Shown piece after piece: positions 1 to 11,195 of a stretch of DNA of 64,000 nucleotides. Within the stretch, counting starts at the first letter, position 1. Each line of letters starts with the position of its first letter. A program made the position numbers and the translations under genes. The notes under the pieces are model-generated. The model was given only the letters and a program-made list of their open reading frames with translations. It was not told where the DNA came from and ran no database searches. The stretch is from DATAOG01 sp963798075 (lineage in GTDB: Bacteria; Pseudomonadota; Alphaproteobacteria; Geminicoccales; Geminicoccaceae). Where the stretch lies: contig CAWCRU010000004.1 in assembly GCA_963798075.1 (NCBI GenBank), positions 1 through 64,000 on the forward strand, given 5' to 3'.

Positions 1-1
1 G

Positions 2-475
2 ACGCTCGTTCGCCCGAGCCTCTACGACGAGGATTTTCTCGCCTGGACCGAGCAGCAGGCGGCGCTGGTGCGCGCCGGCCGCCTGGACCAGCTCGACACG
101 GGCAACCTCGCCGAGGAGCTCGACACCATGGGCCGCAGCGAATGGGGCGAACTCGAGAACCGGCTCGAGATCCTGCTCATGCACATGCTGAAGTGGGATT
201 ATCAGCCGGCGCGCCGATCGCGCAGCTGGCAGGACACGATCCGAGAGCAGCGCAACGCCATTCGCCGCCTGATGCGGCGCAGCCCGAGCCTGAAGCGTGA
301 TCTCGAGGGCACTGTCGTCGACCTCTACCCGGACGCTCTGGGCCGGGCCATTGACCAGACCGGACTGAGCCCGGCAGCATTTCCGAGCGAGCTGCCCTAC
401 AGCGTCGCGCAGGTTCTCGAGCCGGAGATCGAGCCGGCGGAGTCGCAGCCGCCGGCGGGCCGCCGCCGCGGCTGA
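2..475 (+). CDS. DUF29 domain protein, 5' end outside the window
   Basis: The frame is open from base 2 to the stop at 473-475, so the start lies upstream of the window and about 157 residues are visible. Seen directly: a YDEDFLAW segment near the beginning, then a block with NLAEELDTMGRSEWGEL, LLMHMLKWDYQP and RSRSWQDTIREQR. These are the hallmark blocks of DUF29, a helical family common in cyanobacteria and Alphaproteobacteria and often present in many copies. The molecular role of the family is not established. The C-terminal tail is Pro/Glu/Arg-rich and probably disordered. It converges with the permease gene that ends 15 bases further on. An internal GTG at 68 is a poor start because the conserved N-terminal block lies before it. 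Confidence 0.85.
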   Translation, partial: TLVRPSLYDEDFLAWTEQQAALVRAGRLDQLDTGNLAEELDTMGRSEWGELENRLEILLMHMLKWDYQPARRSRSWQDTIREQRNAIRRLMRRSPSLKRDLEGTVVDLYPDALGRAIDQTGLSPAAFPSELPYSVAQVLEPEIEPAESQPPAGRRRG

Positions 476-490
476 CTGGCGCCGGGCTGC

Positions 491-1864
491 TCACAGCGGG
501 CGCGGGCGAAAAGCGTCGTTGGCAAGCCGGACCTCCTGGCCGAGCAGGCCCTGCGGGCGCCAGATCAGGACCGCGGCCAGGACCGCGAACACGGCCACGT
601 CCTTATACCCGAGGCTCAGATAGCCCGCCCAGAAGGTCTCGAGGGTGCCGATCAGAAGGCCTCCCAGCATGGCACCCGGGACCGAGCCGATGCCGCCCAG
701 AAGGGCTGCCGTCAGCGCCTTGAAACCGAGCAGGAAGCCATCGTAGAAGCGCACTCCGCCGTAGCGCAGGAGGACGACGAAGCCCGCGACCCCGGCGTAG
801 GCGGCGCCGAGCGAGAAGGTCAGTGCGATCACCCGCTCGACGTTGATGCCGCAAAAGGCCGCCATCTCCACGTCGTCGGCGCAGGCGCGCGCCTGGCGCC
901 CGAACGAGCTGCGGCCCATCAGCAGCCAGAGGCCGCCATAGAGGAGGCTCGCAAAGCCCAGGATGAGCAGCTGCGAGGTGCTGATCGTGACCGTGAAGCC
1001 GCTGCCCGCGGCAAGCTCGTGCGCCTCGGAGAAGACCGGCTGGATCCACCGGTCGGCGGCCCCCTGCGTCAGCCGCAGGTATTCCTGCAAAAAGATCGCA
1101 AGCCCGACGGTCGCGATCAGCGGCGCCTGGGAGGGCACTTCGCGCAGCGGCCGGAACACCAGGCGCTCGGTCGCAAGGCCATGCACCCCGCCGACCACGG
1201 CTACCACCAGCAAGACCAGCAGCAGCGCCAAGGGCAGCGTGCCGGCGCCGAAAAGAGCCAGCACCGCCACGCCGATGAAGGTGGCGTAGGCGCCGACCAT
1301 CGCGATCTCGCCGAACGCGAGGTTGATCCTGCCGACGATGCCGTAGACCAGGCTGTAGCCGATCGCGAGCAGGCCATAGAGGCAGCCGACGGTGAGCGCG
1401 CTGACCGCGAGCTGGAGAGCATAGAGCAGATCGCGCCAGGGCCCGGCCGGGGCAGGCCGCCCCCCGGCCGCGGCCGCCGCCTCCGCCTCGTAGAAGCCCA
1501 GCCAATACTGCCGCAGCAAAAAGACCTGGACGTCCGAGAGCTCGCCCGCCTGCTCGCTCGCGACGCCGACCAGCTTCAGGCGGTCGCGCTGGAAGCCGCC
1601 GCCGCCGAAGCGGCAGGCGAGCCAGCGCTCGCTCTTCGGGCCCTCGGGCTCGGCGACCCGGTAGCGCACGATCACGCCGTGGTCGACGCCGGGGTCGGGC
1701 TCGCTGCCCACGACCTCGATCGCCGCATCGACGCCTTCGATCCCCGGGATCACGCGCTCGCAGATGCGCGCCTGCTCGACATCGAGCCGGCCGCAGGCAC
1801 TCAGAGCCAGGAGCAGGGCCAGGCCCGGAGCGGCGCGCCACCGCCGGCGCGCCTTCGCACCCAT
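491..1864 (-). CDS. LivH-type branched-chain amino acid ABC permease with N-terminal lipoprotein-like extension
   Basis: A 457-residue membrane protein. Residues about 145-450 are a LivH-family inner-membrane permease, with the family segments YGLLAIGYSLVYGIVG and GGIGSVPGAMLGGLLIG and about eight hydrophobic helices. LivH normally has about 290-310 residues. The extra ~140 residues at the front begin with an Arg-rich n-region, a hydrophobic stretch and a lipobox ending LSAC at Cys24, followed by a soluble domain with several Cys. The gene lies 28 nt downstream of ftsH on the same strand. No livM, livG, livF or binding-protein gene is next to it: the next gene downstream is on the other strand. 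It is either an orphan permease using partners elsewhere or part of a split operon. Family assignment is firm; substrate is inferred. Confidence 0.85.
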   Translation of the reverse strand: MGAKARRRWRAAPGLALLLALSACGRLDVEQARICERVIPGIEGVDAAIEVVGSEPDPGVDHGVIVRYRVAEPEGPKSERWLACRFGGGGFQRDRLKLVGVASEQAGELSDVQVFLLRQYWLGFYEAEAAAAAGGRPAPAGPWRDLLYALQLAVSALTVGCLYGLLAIGYSLVYGIVGRINLAFGEIAMVGAYATFIGVAVLALFGAGTLPLALLLVLLVVAVVGGVHGLATERLVFRPLREVPSQAPLIATVGLAIFLQEYLRLTQGAADRWIQPVFSEAHELAAGSGFTVTISTSQLLILGFASLLYGGLWLLMGRSSFGRQARACADDVEMAAFCGINVERVIALTFSLGAAYAGVAGFVVLLRYGGVRFYDGFLLGFKALTAALLGGIGSVPGAMLGGLLIGTLETFWAGYLSLGYKDVAVFAVLAAVLIWRPQGLLGQEVRLANDAFRPRPL

Positions 1865-1892
1865 GCCGGCGGCACCAGGGCGGATCAGGCGG

Positions 1893-3719
<1,827 letters not shown>

Positions 3720-3946
3720 GCCCCGGCCCCTGCGCACCCCGCTTGGCACAGGTGTGTGTCCTGGCGGCCCGCGTCAACCCATAGGGGGCGGCAGGGCAGG
3801 GCGGCTGCGGCCCACGAGGCGGCGATGCGGTGGAGCGGGCAGGCGATTTCCCCGCTTGCCATCATGGCAAACTCTCGTGCGGCCGCGCCATCGAACGGCA
3901 GGACGCGGGCGGCCAGTGCCCTCCCTGCCGTTGCCGACGGCCGCTG
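3720..3946. other. Intergenic region upstream of ftsH
   Basis: A 227-base gap between the ftsH start and the end of the second GMC gene, both on the minus strand. It must hold the ftsH promoter unless ftsH is read from the GMC operon. No convincing -35/-10 pair or hairpin was recognised. Confidence 0.4.
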
Positions 3947-5534
3947 CTATGCCGCCAGCCGCTCCCTCAGGTGCGCCGCGAGCCGGAGCGTCATCGCGAC
4001 GATGGTGAGCGTCGGGTTGGCGCTGCCGGAGGTGGGAAAGACCGAGCTGCCGGCGACGTAGAGATTGGCGATGCCGTGCACCCGCGAGCTCGGGTCGACG
4101 ACGCCCTGGCTCGGGTCCACGCTCATGCGCGTGGTGCCGAGGTGGTGGTAGCCGCCTTCGAGCGTCGGCGGCCAGCTGTCGTCGGCTTCGGTCAGCCACT
4201 CGGCGATCTGCAGGCGGCCGAGGCCGGTCCGGCCGAGCTCCTCGGCGACCGCCTGGTGGCCGGCGAGCAGCGAGCGCTTGTCCTGCTCGGTCAGCCGCCA
4301 GTCGAGCGCGATCCGCGGCATGCCCAGCGCGTCGAGCTGGTCGCTGAGCCGGACCCGGCTGTCCGGATTGGGCGCCGCCTCGCCGCTGCACCACATCCGG
4401 AAGCTCGCGTCGGCCGGGTGGTACCGGCGCAGGCCGAGCCGGCCCGCGAGCCCGGCCGCGGTGTCGTCGATGTCGGTCAGCGCCTGCCAGAGATCGGCGC
4501 TCAGGTGCTCCGGCCATTGGCCGTGCCCGGCCGCGCTCCAGACCCGGCGCAGCGCCGCGAAGCCGGAATCGCCGATGTCGTCGACCGTGAACAGGCTGTC
4601 GAAATTTAAGAGCTGCCGGGCCCGCTGGCGCTCCGGGCTCTGGTTGAGGCAGCCGACCACCGGGATCCCCTGCCCATGGCCGCCGCCCTGGCCGTAGGTG
4701 TAAAAGCTCAGCACCGCCGGGGCCACCACCAGCGCGCGCGCCGCGTTGCAATGCGGATGCTCCATGAAGCAGCGCCCGACCATGTCCCGCTGATTGCCGA
4801 GACCGACCTTGACCTGGCGGTTGGCGGCCAGCAGCAGGCGCGGGTTCTCGAGCCCGCCGCAGGCCAGCACATAGGCGCGCGCGCCAACCGTCAGCCGCTT
4901 GCCCTCGAGGGTCGCGACCTGGAGCCGCCGGACCTCGCTGCCGGCATCGTTCGCCTCGATGTCGACGACGTTGGCGTGCAGCAGGACGTCGATGTGGGCG
5001 GCCGCCTCGAGCTCGGCCCGGTAGACCTCGCCGAACCGGGTCGGCGGGCTGTACTGCCAGACCCGGCTCATGACCTTGGCCGGATCGAACGGCAGCACCG
5101 TCTGGCCGGGGTCGAGCCAGCGGTCCGGCGCATAGTCGAAGGCGCCGAGCTGGCAGATCGTCTGCGCCTGGCGATAGTAGGGCTCGAGCTCGGCCTTGGT
5201 CAGCGGCCAGCCGGACAGGGGGACCCAGGGCCGCGCCTCGAAGTCGAGCTCGTCGAGCGGCCGGCAGCGCCCCGCCCAGTGGTTGGTCGCGCCGCCGAGA
5301 AAGCGCAGCCGACAGGCGTCCAGCTCGAAATAGGGCAGGCCGACGTTGCCGCCCTTGTAGAGGTCCTGGACCTGCTTCCTCGAACTCGAGCCCGCCGCTC
5401 TCCAGCAGGCAGATCCTGATGCCGGCGTCCGCCAGAGCGCGCGCGAGCGTAATCCCGGCGGCGCCGGCGCCGATGATCCCGAGATCGCACTCGATCCGCG
5501 CGCCGTCCTCGAGCTCGCGCGCATCCCCCAGCAT
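3947..5534 (-). CDS. GMC-family FAD oxidoreductase B (frameshifted near 5371)
   Basis: Flavin-dependent oxidoreductase of the GMC superfamily, of the kind that oxidises sugar or alcohol groups. The N-terminus carries the FAD-binding GAGAAG motif and ends its first strand at LLESGG. Further on are NHWAGRCRPL, GGLENPRLLLAANR, MEHPH and a C-terminal HHLGTTRMS block with the catalytic His, then VAGSSVFPTSGSANPTLT. The frame breaks once: at 5371-5372 one extra G (minus strand) lies in a GG run. Removing it gives 528 residues and aligns exactly with the neighbouring paralogue (LEFEEAVQDLY against LDFDDATQGLY). No signal peptide is visible. The gene follows its paralogue and a small exported protein on the same strand, suggesting one operon. 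The break may be a sequencing error or a real mutation. Confidence 0.8.
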
Positions 5535-5631
5535 GACGACCGGTCTCCCCGTTGGCGCCCGTCGCTTAGCACAGGGCGCCGGGCAGCGACAGGCGAGCCG
5601 GACCGAAGGCGAGCGAGGCCTGACGTCGCGG

Positions 5632-7231
5632 CTAGGCTGCCGCCATCACGCCCTCTTGCAGGTGATCTGCAAGGCGCAGGGCGAGCGCCACGATCGTCAA
5701 GGTCGGATTGGCGCTGCCGGCGGTCGCGAAGACCGAGGAGCCGGCGACGAACAGGTTGGCCATGCCGTGCACCCGGCAGTTCCGATCGACCACGCCCGCA
5801 CCCGGATCGTCGCTCATGCGCGTCGTGCCCATGTGGTGGTTGCCGCCGATCATCTCGGGCGACCAGCTCGTGAGATCGGCGCTCAGCCACTCCTCGATCC
5901 GCAGCCGGCCGAGGCCCTGGCGACCGAACTCCTGGGCGATCGTGCGATGGACCTCCTGCAGGCTGCGCTTGTCGAGCTCGCTGAGCCGCCAGTCGAGCCG
6001 GAGCCTGGGCAGGCCGAGCGCATCGGTCGCCTGCCCGAGGGTGACGCGGCTGTCCGGATTGGGCGCCTGCTCGGCCGTGCTCCACATCGTGAAGCTCGCG
6101 CGGTCGGGCCGGTATTCGCGCAGGCCGAAGCGGCCGAGCAGGCCGGCAACGCTGTCGTCGAAGGTCTCCAGCGCGAGGCCGAGATCGGCCATCGAGGTCG
6201 TCCGGCATCTCGGCCTGCCGCGCCGAATTCCACAGGCGCCGCAACGCGGCGTAGCCCGAGCTGCCGACGTTGTCGTCGACGAAGCAGCAGTCGCAGTTCA
6301 AGAGACCGGCGCCGCTCTGCAGATCCCGATCGAGGCCGAGATAGCCCAGGGCCAGAACCTCGCTGCCGGCCAGGCGCGGCCGGCGGTGGTCATAGCTGTA
6401 GAACTCGATCGCTGCCGGCTCGCCGGCCAGCAACTTGGCGCCGGGCAGATGCGGGTGCTCCATGAAGTAGCGGCCGACATTGCCGCGCTGGTTGCCGAGC
6501 CCGACGTTGACCTCGCGGTTGGCGGCGAGCAGCAGACGCGGGTTCTCGAGCCCGCCGCAGGCCAGCACATACGCCCGCGCGCGCGCCCGCAAACGCTTGC
6601 CCGCAAGCGTCGCCACCTGGAGGGCCTGGACCTCGGCGCCGTCGGCCCCGGTCTCGATGTCCACCAGATTGGCGTTGAGCACGACCTGCAGATTGCCGGC
6701 CCGGCTCAGCGTTTCCCGGTAGACCTCCCCGAACCGGGTCGGCGGGCTGAATTGCCACAGACCGGTGGTCAGCCTGGCCGGATCGAACGGCAGCGCCGCC
6801 TCGCCGGGCAGGAGCCAGGATGCGGGCCGGTAATCGTAGGGCCCGAGCTGGCAGAGCTTTTGCGCGCGCGCATAGTGCGGGTCGAGGCTCGCGCGCCGGA
6901 TCGGCCAGCCGCTGTGCGCCACCCCCGGCCGGGGCTCGAAGTCGAGCGGGTCGAGCGGCCGGCAGCGGCCCTCCCAGTGGTTGGTCGTGCCACCGAAAAA
7001 GCGCAGCCGGCAGACGTCGAGATCGTAGTAGGCCTGGCCGACGCTGGCCCCCTCGTAGAGCCCCTGGGTCGCGTCGTCGAAGTCGAGGCCGCCGCTCTCG
7101 AGCAGCAGCACCCGGTGGCCGGTGTCGACGAAAGAGAGCGCGATCGCGATCCCGGCGGCGCCGGCGCCGACCACGCAAAGGTCGCCCTCGAGCACAGCAT
7201 CCGCCTCGAGCGCACGCGCATCGATCAGCAT
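5632..7231 (-). CDS. GMC-family FAD oxidoreductase A (frameshifted near 6193)
   Basis: Paralogue of the gene at 3947-5534, with the same order of blocks: GAGAAG for FAD, NHWEGRCRPL, GGLENPRLLLAANR, YFMEHPH, then HHMGTTRMS with the catalytic His and VAGSSVFATAGSANPTLT. The start is the ATG at 7231 (MLIDARALEAD). The frame breaks at about 6193, where one additional G sits before an ATG. Deleting it restores a 532-residue protein, four residues longer than the paralogue and collinear with it. The gene starts 8 nt after the stop of the small exported protein at 7240-7644, so they are very probably co-transcribed. Substrate is unknown; the two copies may have different substrates or form a heteromer (inference). 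Confidence 0.8.
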
Positions 7232-7239
7232 GGCGCCGC

Positions 7240-7644
7240 TCAGGCCGCGCTCAGCGCGGCGAGCGCGAACAGCCGCGCCTCGCTCTCCGCCAGCACCCAG
7301 CCGCGCACGCCGACCGTGCGCCCGGCGGCGAAATCGGCCCGGATCTGCTCCTGCAGGCGCGCTCGCAGCGCCCGCGAGCCGGCACGCCCGGCCCAGGGCG
7401 GCTCCCCGCCCCGGCCGGCGGTGAGGCCCGCCACCAGCGCTTCGATCCGCGCCTCGGCCGGATGCGCCCGCAGATAGGCGCGCCCGATGCGCCGGGCGCT
7501 CGCCCGGTGGCGAAGAAGGCCCGCGAGCCGCCGTGCCTGGCGCTGCCAGGGGTCGGCCACCGCCTGCGCCGACGCCGCGGGCGGCGAGCGGCCGAAGCAG
7601 CAGACGGCGAGCGCCAGCCGCAGCGCGAAGGATCGCCTGTCCAT
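7240..7644 (-). CDS. Small exported protein preceding GMC oxidoreductases
   Basis: A 134-residue protein starting MDRRSFALRLALAVCCF and reaching AASAQA, which looks like a signal peptide with an RR-containing n-region and an AxA cleavage site near residue 26. The Arg pair has some resemblance to a Tat signal (RRSF) but lacks a full consensus. The mature part is Arg/Ala-rich, with a C-terminal GWVLAESEARLFALAAL block. It lies 8 nt upstream of GMC gene A. In several known periplasmic GMC dehydrogenases a small Tat-exported subunit escorts a signal-less large subunit, and this arrangement would fit. That function is inference; the family was not recognised. Confidence 0.6.
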   Translation of the reverse strand: MDRRSFALRLALAVCCFGRSPPAASAQAVADPWQRQARRLAGLLRHRASARRIGRAYLRAHPAEARIEALVAGLTAGRGGEPPWAGRAGSRALRARLQEQIRADFAAGRTVGVRGWVLAESEARLFALAALSAA

Positions 7645-7749
7645 CGGTCAAGCTCCCGTCCCGGGTCTGGGAGATCGAGCCTAGGAGGCAAATCGCTAAC
7701 GAGGCATTGACCGGGCCGCCGGATCCGGCGGAAACCCGCCGGCAGGCCC

Positions 7750-8532
7750 TCAGCCCGGTATCAGGGCCAGCACGCGCAGCGGGCTGCCCGAGCCCCTCTC
7801 GATCTTCAAGGGCGGCGTGATCAGGAGCGCGCCCGTGGGCGGCAGCTGGTCGAGGTTGCACAAGGACGCGAGCCCGAGCTTGCCCGCGCCATGCATCAGA
7901 TTGTGCGCCGGGAACGCCGGCTCGAACGCGAACGCCTGGCCGTGATCGGTGCCGACCGCCTCGACCCCCCAGCCATTGACCTCCCGTCCTTCCACGAGAA
8001 AACGCACCGCGGCCGCACTCGGCCCCGGCACATGCGGCCCGTCGTCCTTGATGTTGAGAAACGCCGAAGGCTCCGTCCGCTTCGACCAGTCGGTCCGCAT
8101 CAGGACCCAGGCCCCCTTCGGGATCCGCCCATACTTCGCCTCGAACGCCTCGATGTGCGCAGGCTCGAGCACGAAGCACTCATCCGCCGCCGCTTCCTTC
8201 GAGCAGTCGATCACGCACGCCGGCGCCACGAACCTCTGCACCGGCAAAGTGTCGACGAAGCCGTCCGCATAATCCTTGCCGGTCACCCAATGCGCCGGCG
8301 CATCGAAATGGGTCCCGGTATGCTCGCCGCAGGCGAAATTGTTCCAATACCAGCCCGGCCCGCGCTGATCGTAGCGCGAGATCTCCTCGATCCGAAAGCC
8401 GCTCGACGGCGCGAACTCGGGCGGCAGCTGGATCACCGGGGTGGACGGCTTCAGCGTCTGGCTGAGATCGACCACCCGGATCTTTCCGGTTCCGATCGCC
8501 GCCGCCAGCTCCGCCAGGATCTCGTTGCTCAT
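7750..8532 (-). CDS. Cyclase-family (kynurenine formamidase-like) metal-dependent hydrolase
   Basis: A 260-residue protein of the cyclase/KynB family, metal-dependent hydrolases acting on amides, lactones or cyclic esters. The defining HxGTHxDxPxH motif is present as HTGTHFDAPAH around residues 78-88, and VVDLSQTL near residue 20 is the usual first strand. The start is the ATG at 8532 (MSNEILAEL). The gene lies 37 nt downstream of a Baeyer-Villiger-type monooxygenase on the same strand. A plausible pathway is ketone to ester or lactone, followed by ring opening, but the substrate cannot be read from the sequence. Kynurenine formamidase is less likely, since no tryptophan catabolic genes are nearby. 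Confidence 0.85.
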   Translation of the reverse strand: MSNEILAELAAAIGTGKIRVVDLSQTLKPSTPVIQLPPEFAPSSGFRIEEISRYDQRGPGWYWNNFACGEHTGTHFDAPAHWVTGKDYADGFVDTLPVQRFVAPACVIDCSKEAAADECFVLEPAHIEAFEAKYGRIPKGAWVLMRTDWSKRTEPSAFLNIKDDGPHVPGPSAAAVRFLVEGREVNGWGVEAVGTDHGQAFAFEPAFPAHNLMHGAGKLGLASLCNLDQLPPTGALLITPPLKIERGSGSPLRVLALIPG

Positions 8533-8569
8533 GCTCTGCCCTCCCCCTTGAACGCCGTTGCCGGCTCGC

Positions 8570-10165
8570 TCAGCCCGCGCCGAGCGCGAACCCCTGGTAA
8601 CCGTCCGCCGCCACCTGCTCGCACTTCGCCGCATAGGCCGGCACGCCCAGATAGGGCATGAAGACCCGGGGCTTGCCCGGCACGTTGGCGCCGACGTACC
8701 AGGAGTTGCAGGACGGGAACAGCGTCGCATCCGCCACCTGGTTGACGTGGGCGACCCACGCGTCCTCGGCCGCCAGGGTCGCTTCGATCCGCTCCAGGCC
8801 GCGCGCCAGCGCATGGCCGATGCAGTCCGCGATCCACTCCACGTGCTGCTCGATCGAGGGCAGCATGTTGGAGAGCACCGACGGGCTGCCCGGCCCGGTG
8901 ATCGTGAACAGGTTCGGAAAACCCGCGACCGCGAGCCCGAGATAGGTCCTGGGCCCGGCCGCCCACTTGTCTCGAAGCCGCAGGCCGCCGGCACCCCGGA
9001 TGTCGATCCGCAAAAGCGCCCCGGTCATCGCATCGAAGCCCGTCGCGAGCACCAGCGCATCGATCTCGTACACCTCGCCCCCGACCCTCACGCCCCGCTC
9101 GCTCACCGCCTCGACCGGCGTCCGGCTGACGTCGACGAGCGTGACGTTGTCCCGGTTGAAGGTCTCGAAATAGCCGGTATCGATGCACAGGCGCTTGCAG
9201 CCGAAGGTCGAGCGCGGCATGAGCTTTTCCGCGACCTCCGGGTCCTTGACGATCGCCCCGATCCGCTCGCGGATGAACGCCGCCACCGTGTCGTTCGCGG
9301 CCCGGTCGACCAGCAGGTCCGCGAACGCGCCAAGGAAGCCGAGCCCGCCCCGCTCCCAGCGCGCCCGGTACTCGCGCAGGCGCTCGGCCGCACTGACCTC
9401 GAGCGCCCGCTCCTCCCGGATCGGATAGAGACACCCCGTCCGCCCCTGCTTCGCCCGCGCCCTCAAGCCCGCATAGTCCGCCTTGATCCGCGCCTGCACC
9501 TCTGGCTCGAGCGGCCCATTGCGCGCCGGCACCACATAGTTGGGCGTCCTTTGGAACACGAAGAGCCGCTCCGCCTGCGCCGCAATCACCGGGATCGACT
9601 GCACCGCCGACGAGCCGGTCCCGATCAGCCCGACCCGAAGCCCGGCAAAATCGACCCCCTCATGCGGCCAGCTGCCGGTGTGCCAGACCGGCCCAAGGAA
9701 CCGCTCCAGCCCCGGAAATTTCGGCGTATTGGGCGACGACAGACAGCCGGTCGCCATGACGCAGAACGCCGCACGAACCTCCTCGCCCGCCTCGGTCTCG
9801 AGCCGCCAGCCGCCCTTTGCCTCATCGAAGCTCGCCGCCCTCACCCGCGTCTCGAACTGAATATCCCGCCGCAGCTCGAACCGGTCGGCCACATGGTTCG
9901 CATACCGGAGAATCTCGGGCTGCGCCGCATAGCGCTCGCTCCACGCCCACTCCTGCTGCAGCGCGTCCGAAAACTGGTACGAATACTCCATGCTCTCGAT
10001 ATCGCAGCGCGCCCCCGGATACCGGTTCCAATACCAGGTCCCCCCGACGCCCTCGCCCGCCTCGAGCACGCGCACGCTCAATCCCATGCCGCGCAGCCGG
10101 TAGAGCATGTACATCCCGGCGAACCCCGCGCCGACCACCACCACATCCAACCTGGGCCCGGTCAT
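8570..10165 (-). CDS. Flavin-containing monooxygenase, Baeyer-Villiger type
   Basis: A 531-residue FAD/NADPH-dependent monooxygenase. The N-terminal Rossmann motif GAGFAG binds FAD (about residue 12), a second GTGSSAVQ motif binds NADPH (about 180), and between them the Baeyer-Villiger fingerprint FxGxxxHxxxWP is present as FLGPVWHTGSWP. WYWNRYPGARCD near residue 45 is typical of the cyclohexanone monooxygenase branch. The start chosen is the ATG at 10165 (MTGPRLDVVVVGAG), which places the FAD motif at the usual distance; an upstream in-frame ATG at 10330 would add 55 low-complexity residues. It is probably co-transcribed with the downstream cyclase. Ketone-to-ester oxygenation is inferred from family. 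Confidence 0.88.
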   Translation of the reverse strand: MTGPRLDVVVVGAGFAGMYMLYRLRGMGLSVRVLEAGEGVGGTWYWNRYPGARCDIESMEYSYQFSDALQQEWAWSERYAAQPEILRYANHVADRFELRRDIQFETRVRAASFDEAKGGWRLETEAGEEVRAAFCVMATGCLSSPNTPKFPGLERFLGPVWHTGSWPHEGVDFAGLRVGLIGTGSSAVQSIPVIAAQAERLFVFQRTPNYVVPARNGPLEPEVQARIKADYAGLRARAKQGRTGCLYPIREERALEVSAAERLREYRARWERGGLGFLGAFADLLVDRAANDTVAAFIRERIGAIVKDPEVAEKLMPRSTFGCKRLCIDTGYFETFNRDNVTLVDVSRTPVEAVSERGVRVGGEVYEIDALVLATGFDAMTGALLRIDIRGAGGLRLRDKWAAGPRTYLGLAVAGFPNLFTITGPGSPSVLSNMLPSIEQHVEWIADCIGHALARGLERIEATLAAEDAWVAHVNQVADATLFPSCNSWYVGANVPGKPRVFMPYLGVPAYAAKCEQVAADGYQGFALGAG

Positions 10166-10301
10166 CGGCACGTCCCCCCGTGTCCCATCTCGTCCGGCCA
10201 TCGTAGCTGCGTGTGGGCGTGCGACCAAGGCCGCTTCGGAAGCCGCCGCGGCGCACTGGCCTGAAGTTCGTCGCTCGAGGCTCTGGCCACGGCTTACCTG
10301 A

Positions 10302-10400
10302 TCGGAACGGCGCGCGATGCAGGCCGGCAAGGTGATGCAGGTGATTCTCGACGACTACGGCGCGCACAAGCACCCGAACGTCCCGCAAACGGCTGGCTCG
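10302..10400 (+). mobile_element. Possible IS630-type transposase remnant
   Basis: In one plus-strand frame a short segment reads VILDDYGAHKHPNV. This strongly resembles the block around the second catalytic Asp of IS630-family transposases (consensus of the kind VVLDNYATHKHPxV). The frame is closed upstream by a stop at 10299, and downstream the similarity dissolves into Ala-rich sequence within about 15 residues. No terminal inverted repeats or TA duplication were found. If real, it is a decayed scrap of an old insertion, consistent with the odd composition of the next gene. Confidence 0.4.
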
Positions 10401-10647
10401 CCATCCAAGGCAATCATCGCCGCCGCCGCCGCGGACTTCAAACGTCGGAGGCGATCCACTGGCCCGGCTTTTTGGCCCCCCCGGATCTCTTTGTGATTCG
10501 GGCTTTTCTTCGACTCCATCGGGGAAGCGCGGCATGCGCCGCGAGAGAGGCTTATTCTCTACCACCAAGCCCACTGGCGCGGTACTAATCCCCGGAAATG
10601 CATTTGCAGGAGGCGGAACAGCAGGCTACCATCTAGCAAATCGAATG

Positions 10648-10664
10648 AAACGGAGGCTACTACG
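10648..10664 (+). promoter_or_regulatory. Ribosome binding site for the secreted orphan protein
   Basis: A clear Shine-Dalgarno core GGAGG lies about 8 bases before the ATG at 10665. It supports the start and the reality of this short gene. Confidence 0.55.
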
Positions 10665-11182
10665 ATGACCACGGGTGAAAGATGGATCGTTCTCGGGGCG
10701 CTGATCGCCTGCCTGTCCTCCTTGCCATCAGCTTCAAATGCAGCATCCGTCCGGGCACAGTCGCCATGCGCTCCCTGCGTCGACTTCGCGGGACAGCCGT
10801 CCGGAACTATTATCGAGCTAAGACGCTTCGACTTCAATCTGCCGTCTCCCAGAACAGTCGTCGTGCTTTTCCATGGCACTCTGGTTTGTGTCAACGATGG
10901 CGTAATCCGCAAAGACAGGCTCGTCAATATAGACGGCGAGATTACCAAGCCCCTTGAGCGGCCGCAAGCCGTGCCCCCGGCGGCCTGTCGCTCGTTGAGA
11001 CCTTGAAGGACAATCCGGATCATACCAATGACAGTTTTGCCACATTTAATCTCGCTTCGACCAGAGTGACTTCGTACACGTCGAGAGGCAGAAAGACTGT
11101 GTTCTTCAAGCTCTTTATTTTGTCTCTGGACCCAGATATCATCTGCCGGGTAGAGAATGCGGCATTTACGGTGCTTCTATGA
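10665..11182 (+). CDS. Secreted orphan protein, low-GC gene (frameshift in a C run near 10975)
   Basis: The N-terminus is a signal peptide (MTTGERWIVLGALIACLSS, cleavage near SNA-A at residue 26), followed by a CAPC motif. The frame breaks in a CCCCC run at 10974-10978. Adding one C restores a continuous frame through VETLKDNPDHTND to TVLL and a stop at 11180-11182, giving 172 residues, an exact multiple of three. Codon use is markedly less GC-biased than in neighbours, with many A/T third positions, which suggests recent acquisition or weak selection. A good Shine-Dalgarno precedes it and a perfect hairpin follows 14 nt after the stop. No family was recognised; function is unknown, but export to periplasm or exterior is likely. 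Confidence 0.6.
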
Positions 11183-11195
11183 GAGATGCAGCAGA

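Larger units (their letters stand above)
10166..10664. other. Intergenic region with little recognisable content
   Basis: About 500 bases between the divergently oriented monooxygenase and secreted-protein genes. Apart from the short IS630-like segment listed separately, nothing was recognised. It must hold promoters for both flanking genes. The right half is visibly lower in GC than the window average. Confidence 0.4.

Noticed and set aside
3947..8179. A 1410-codon open frame on the minus strand
   Set aside because: It joins pieces of several genes. Only parts of it (7231-6193 and 5371-3947) read as GMC protein; the rest is out of frame with the GMC and cyclase genes.
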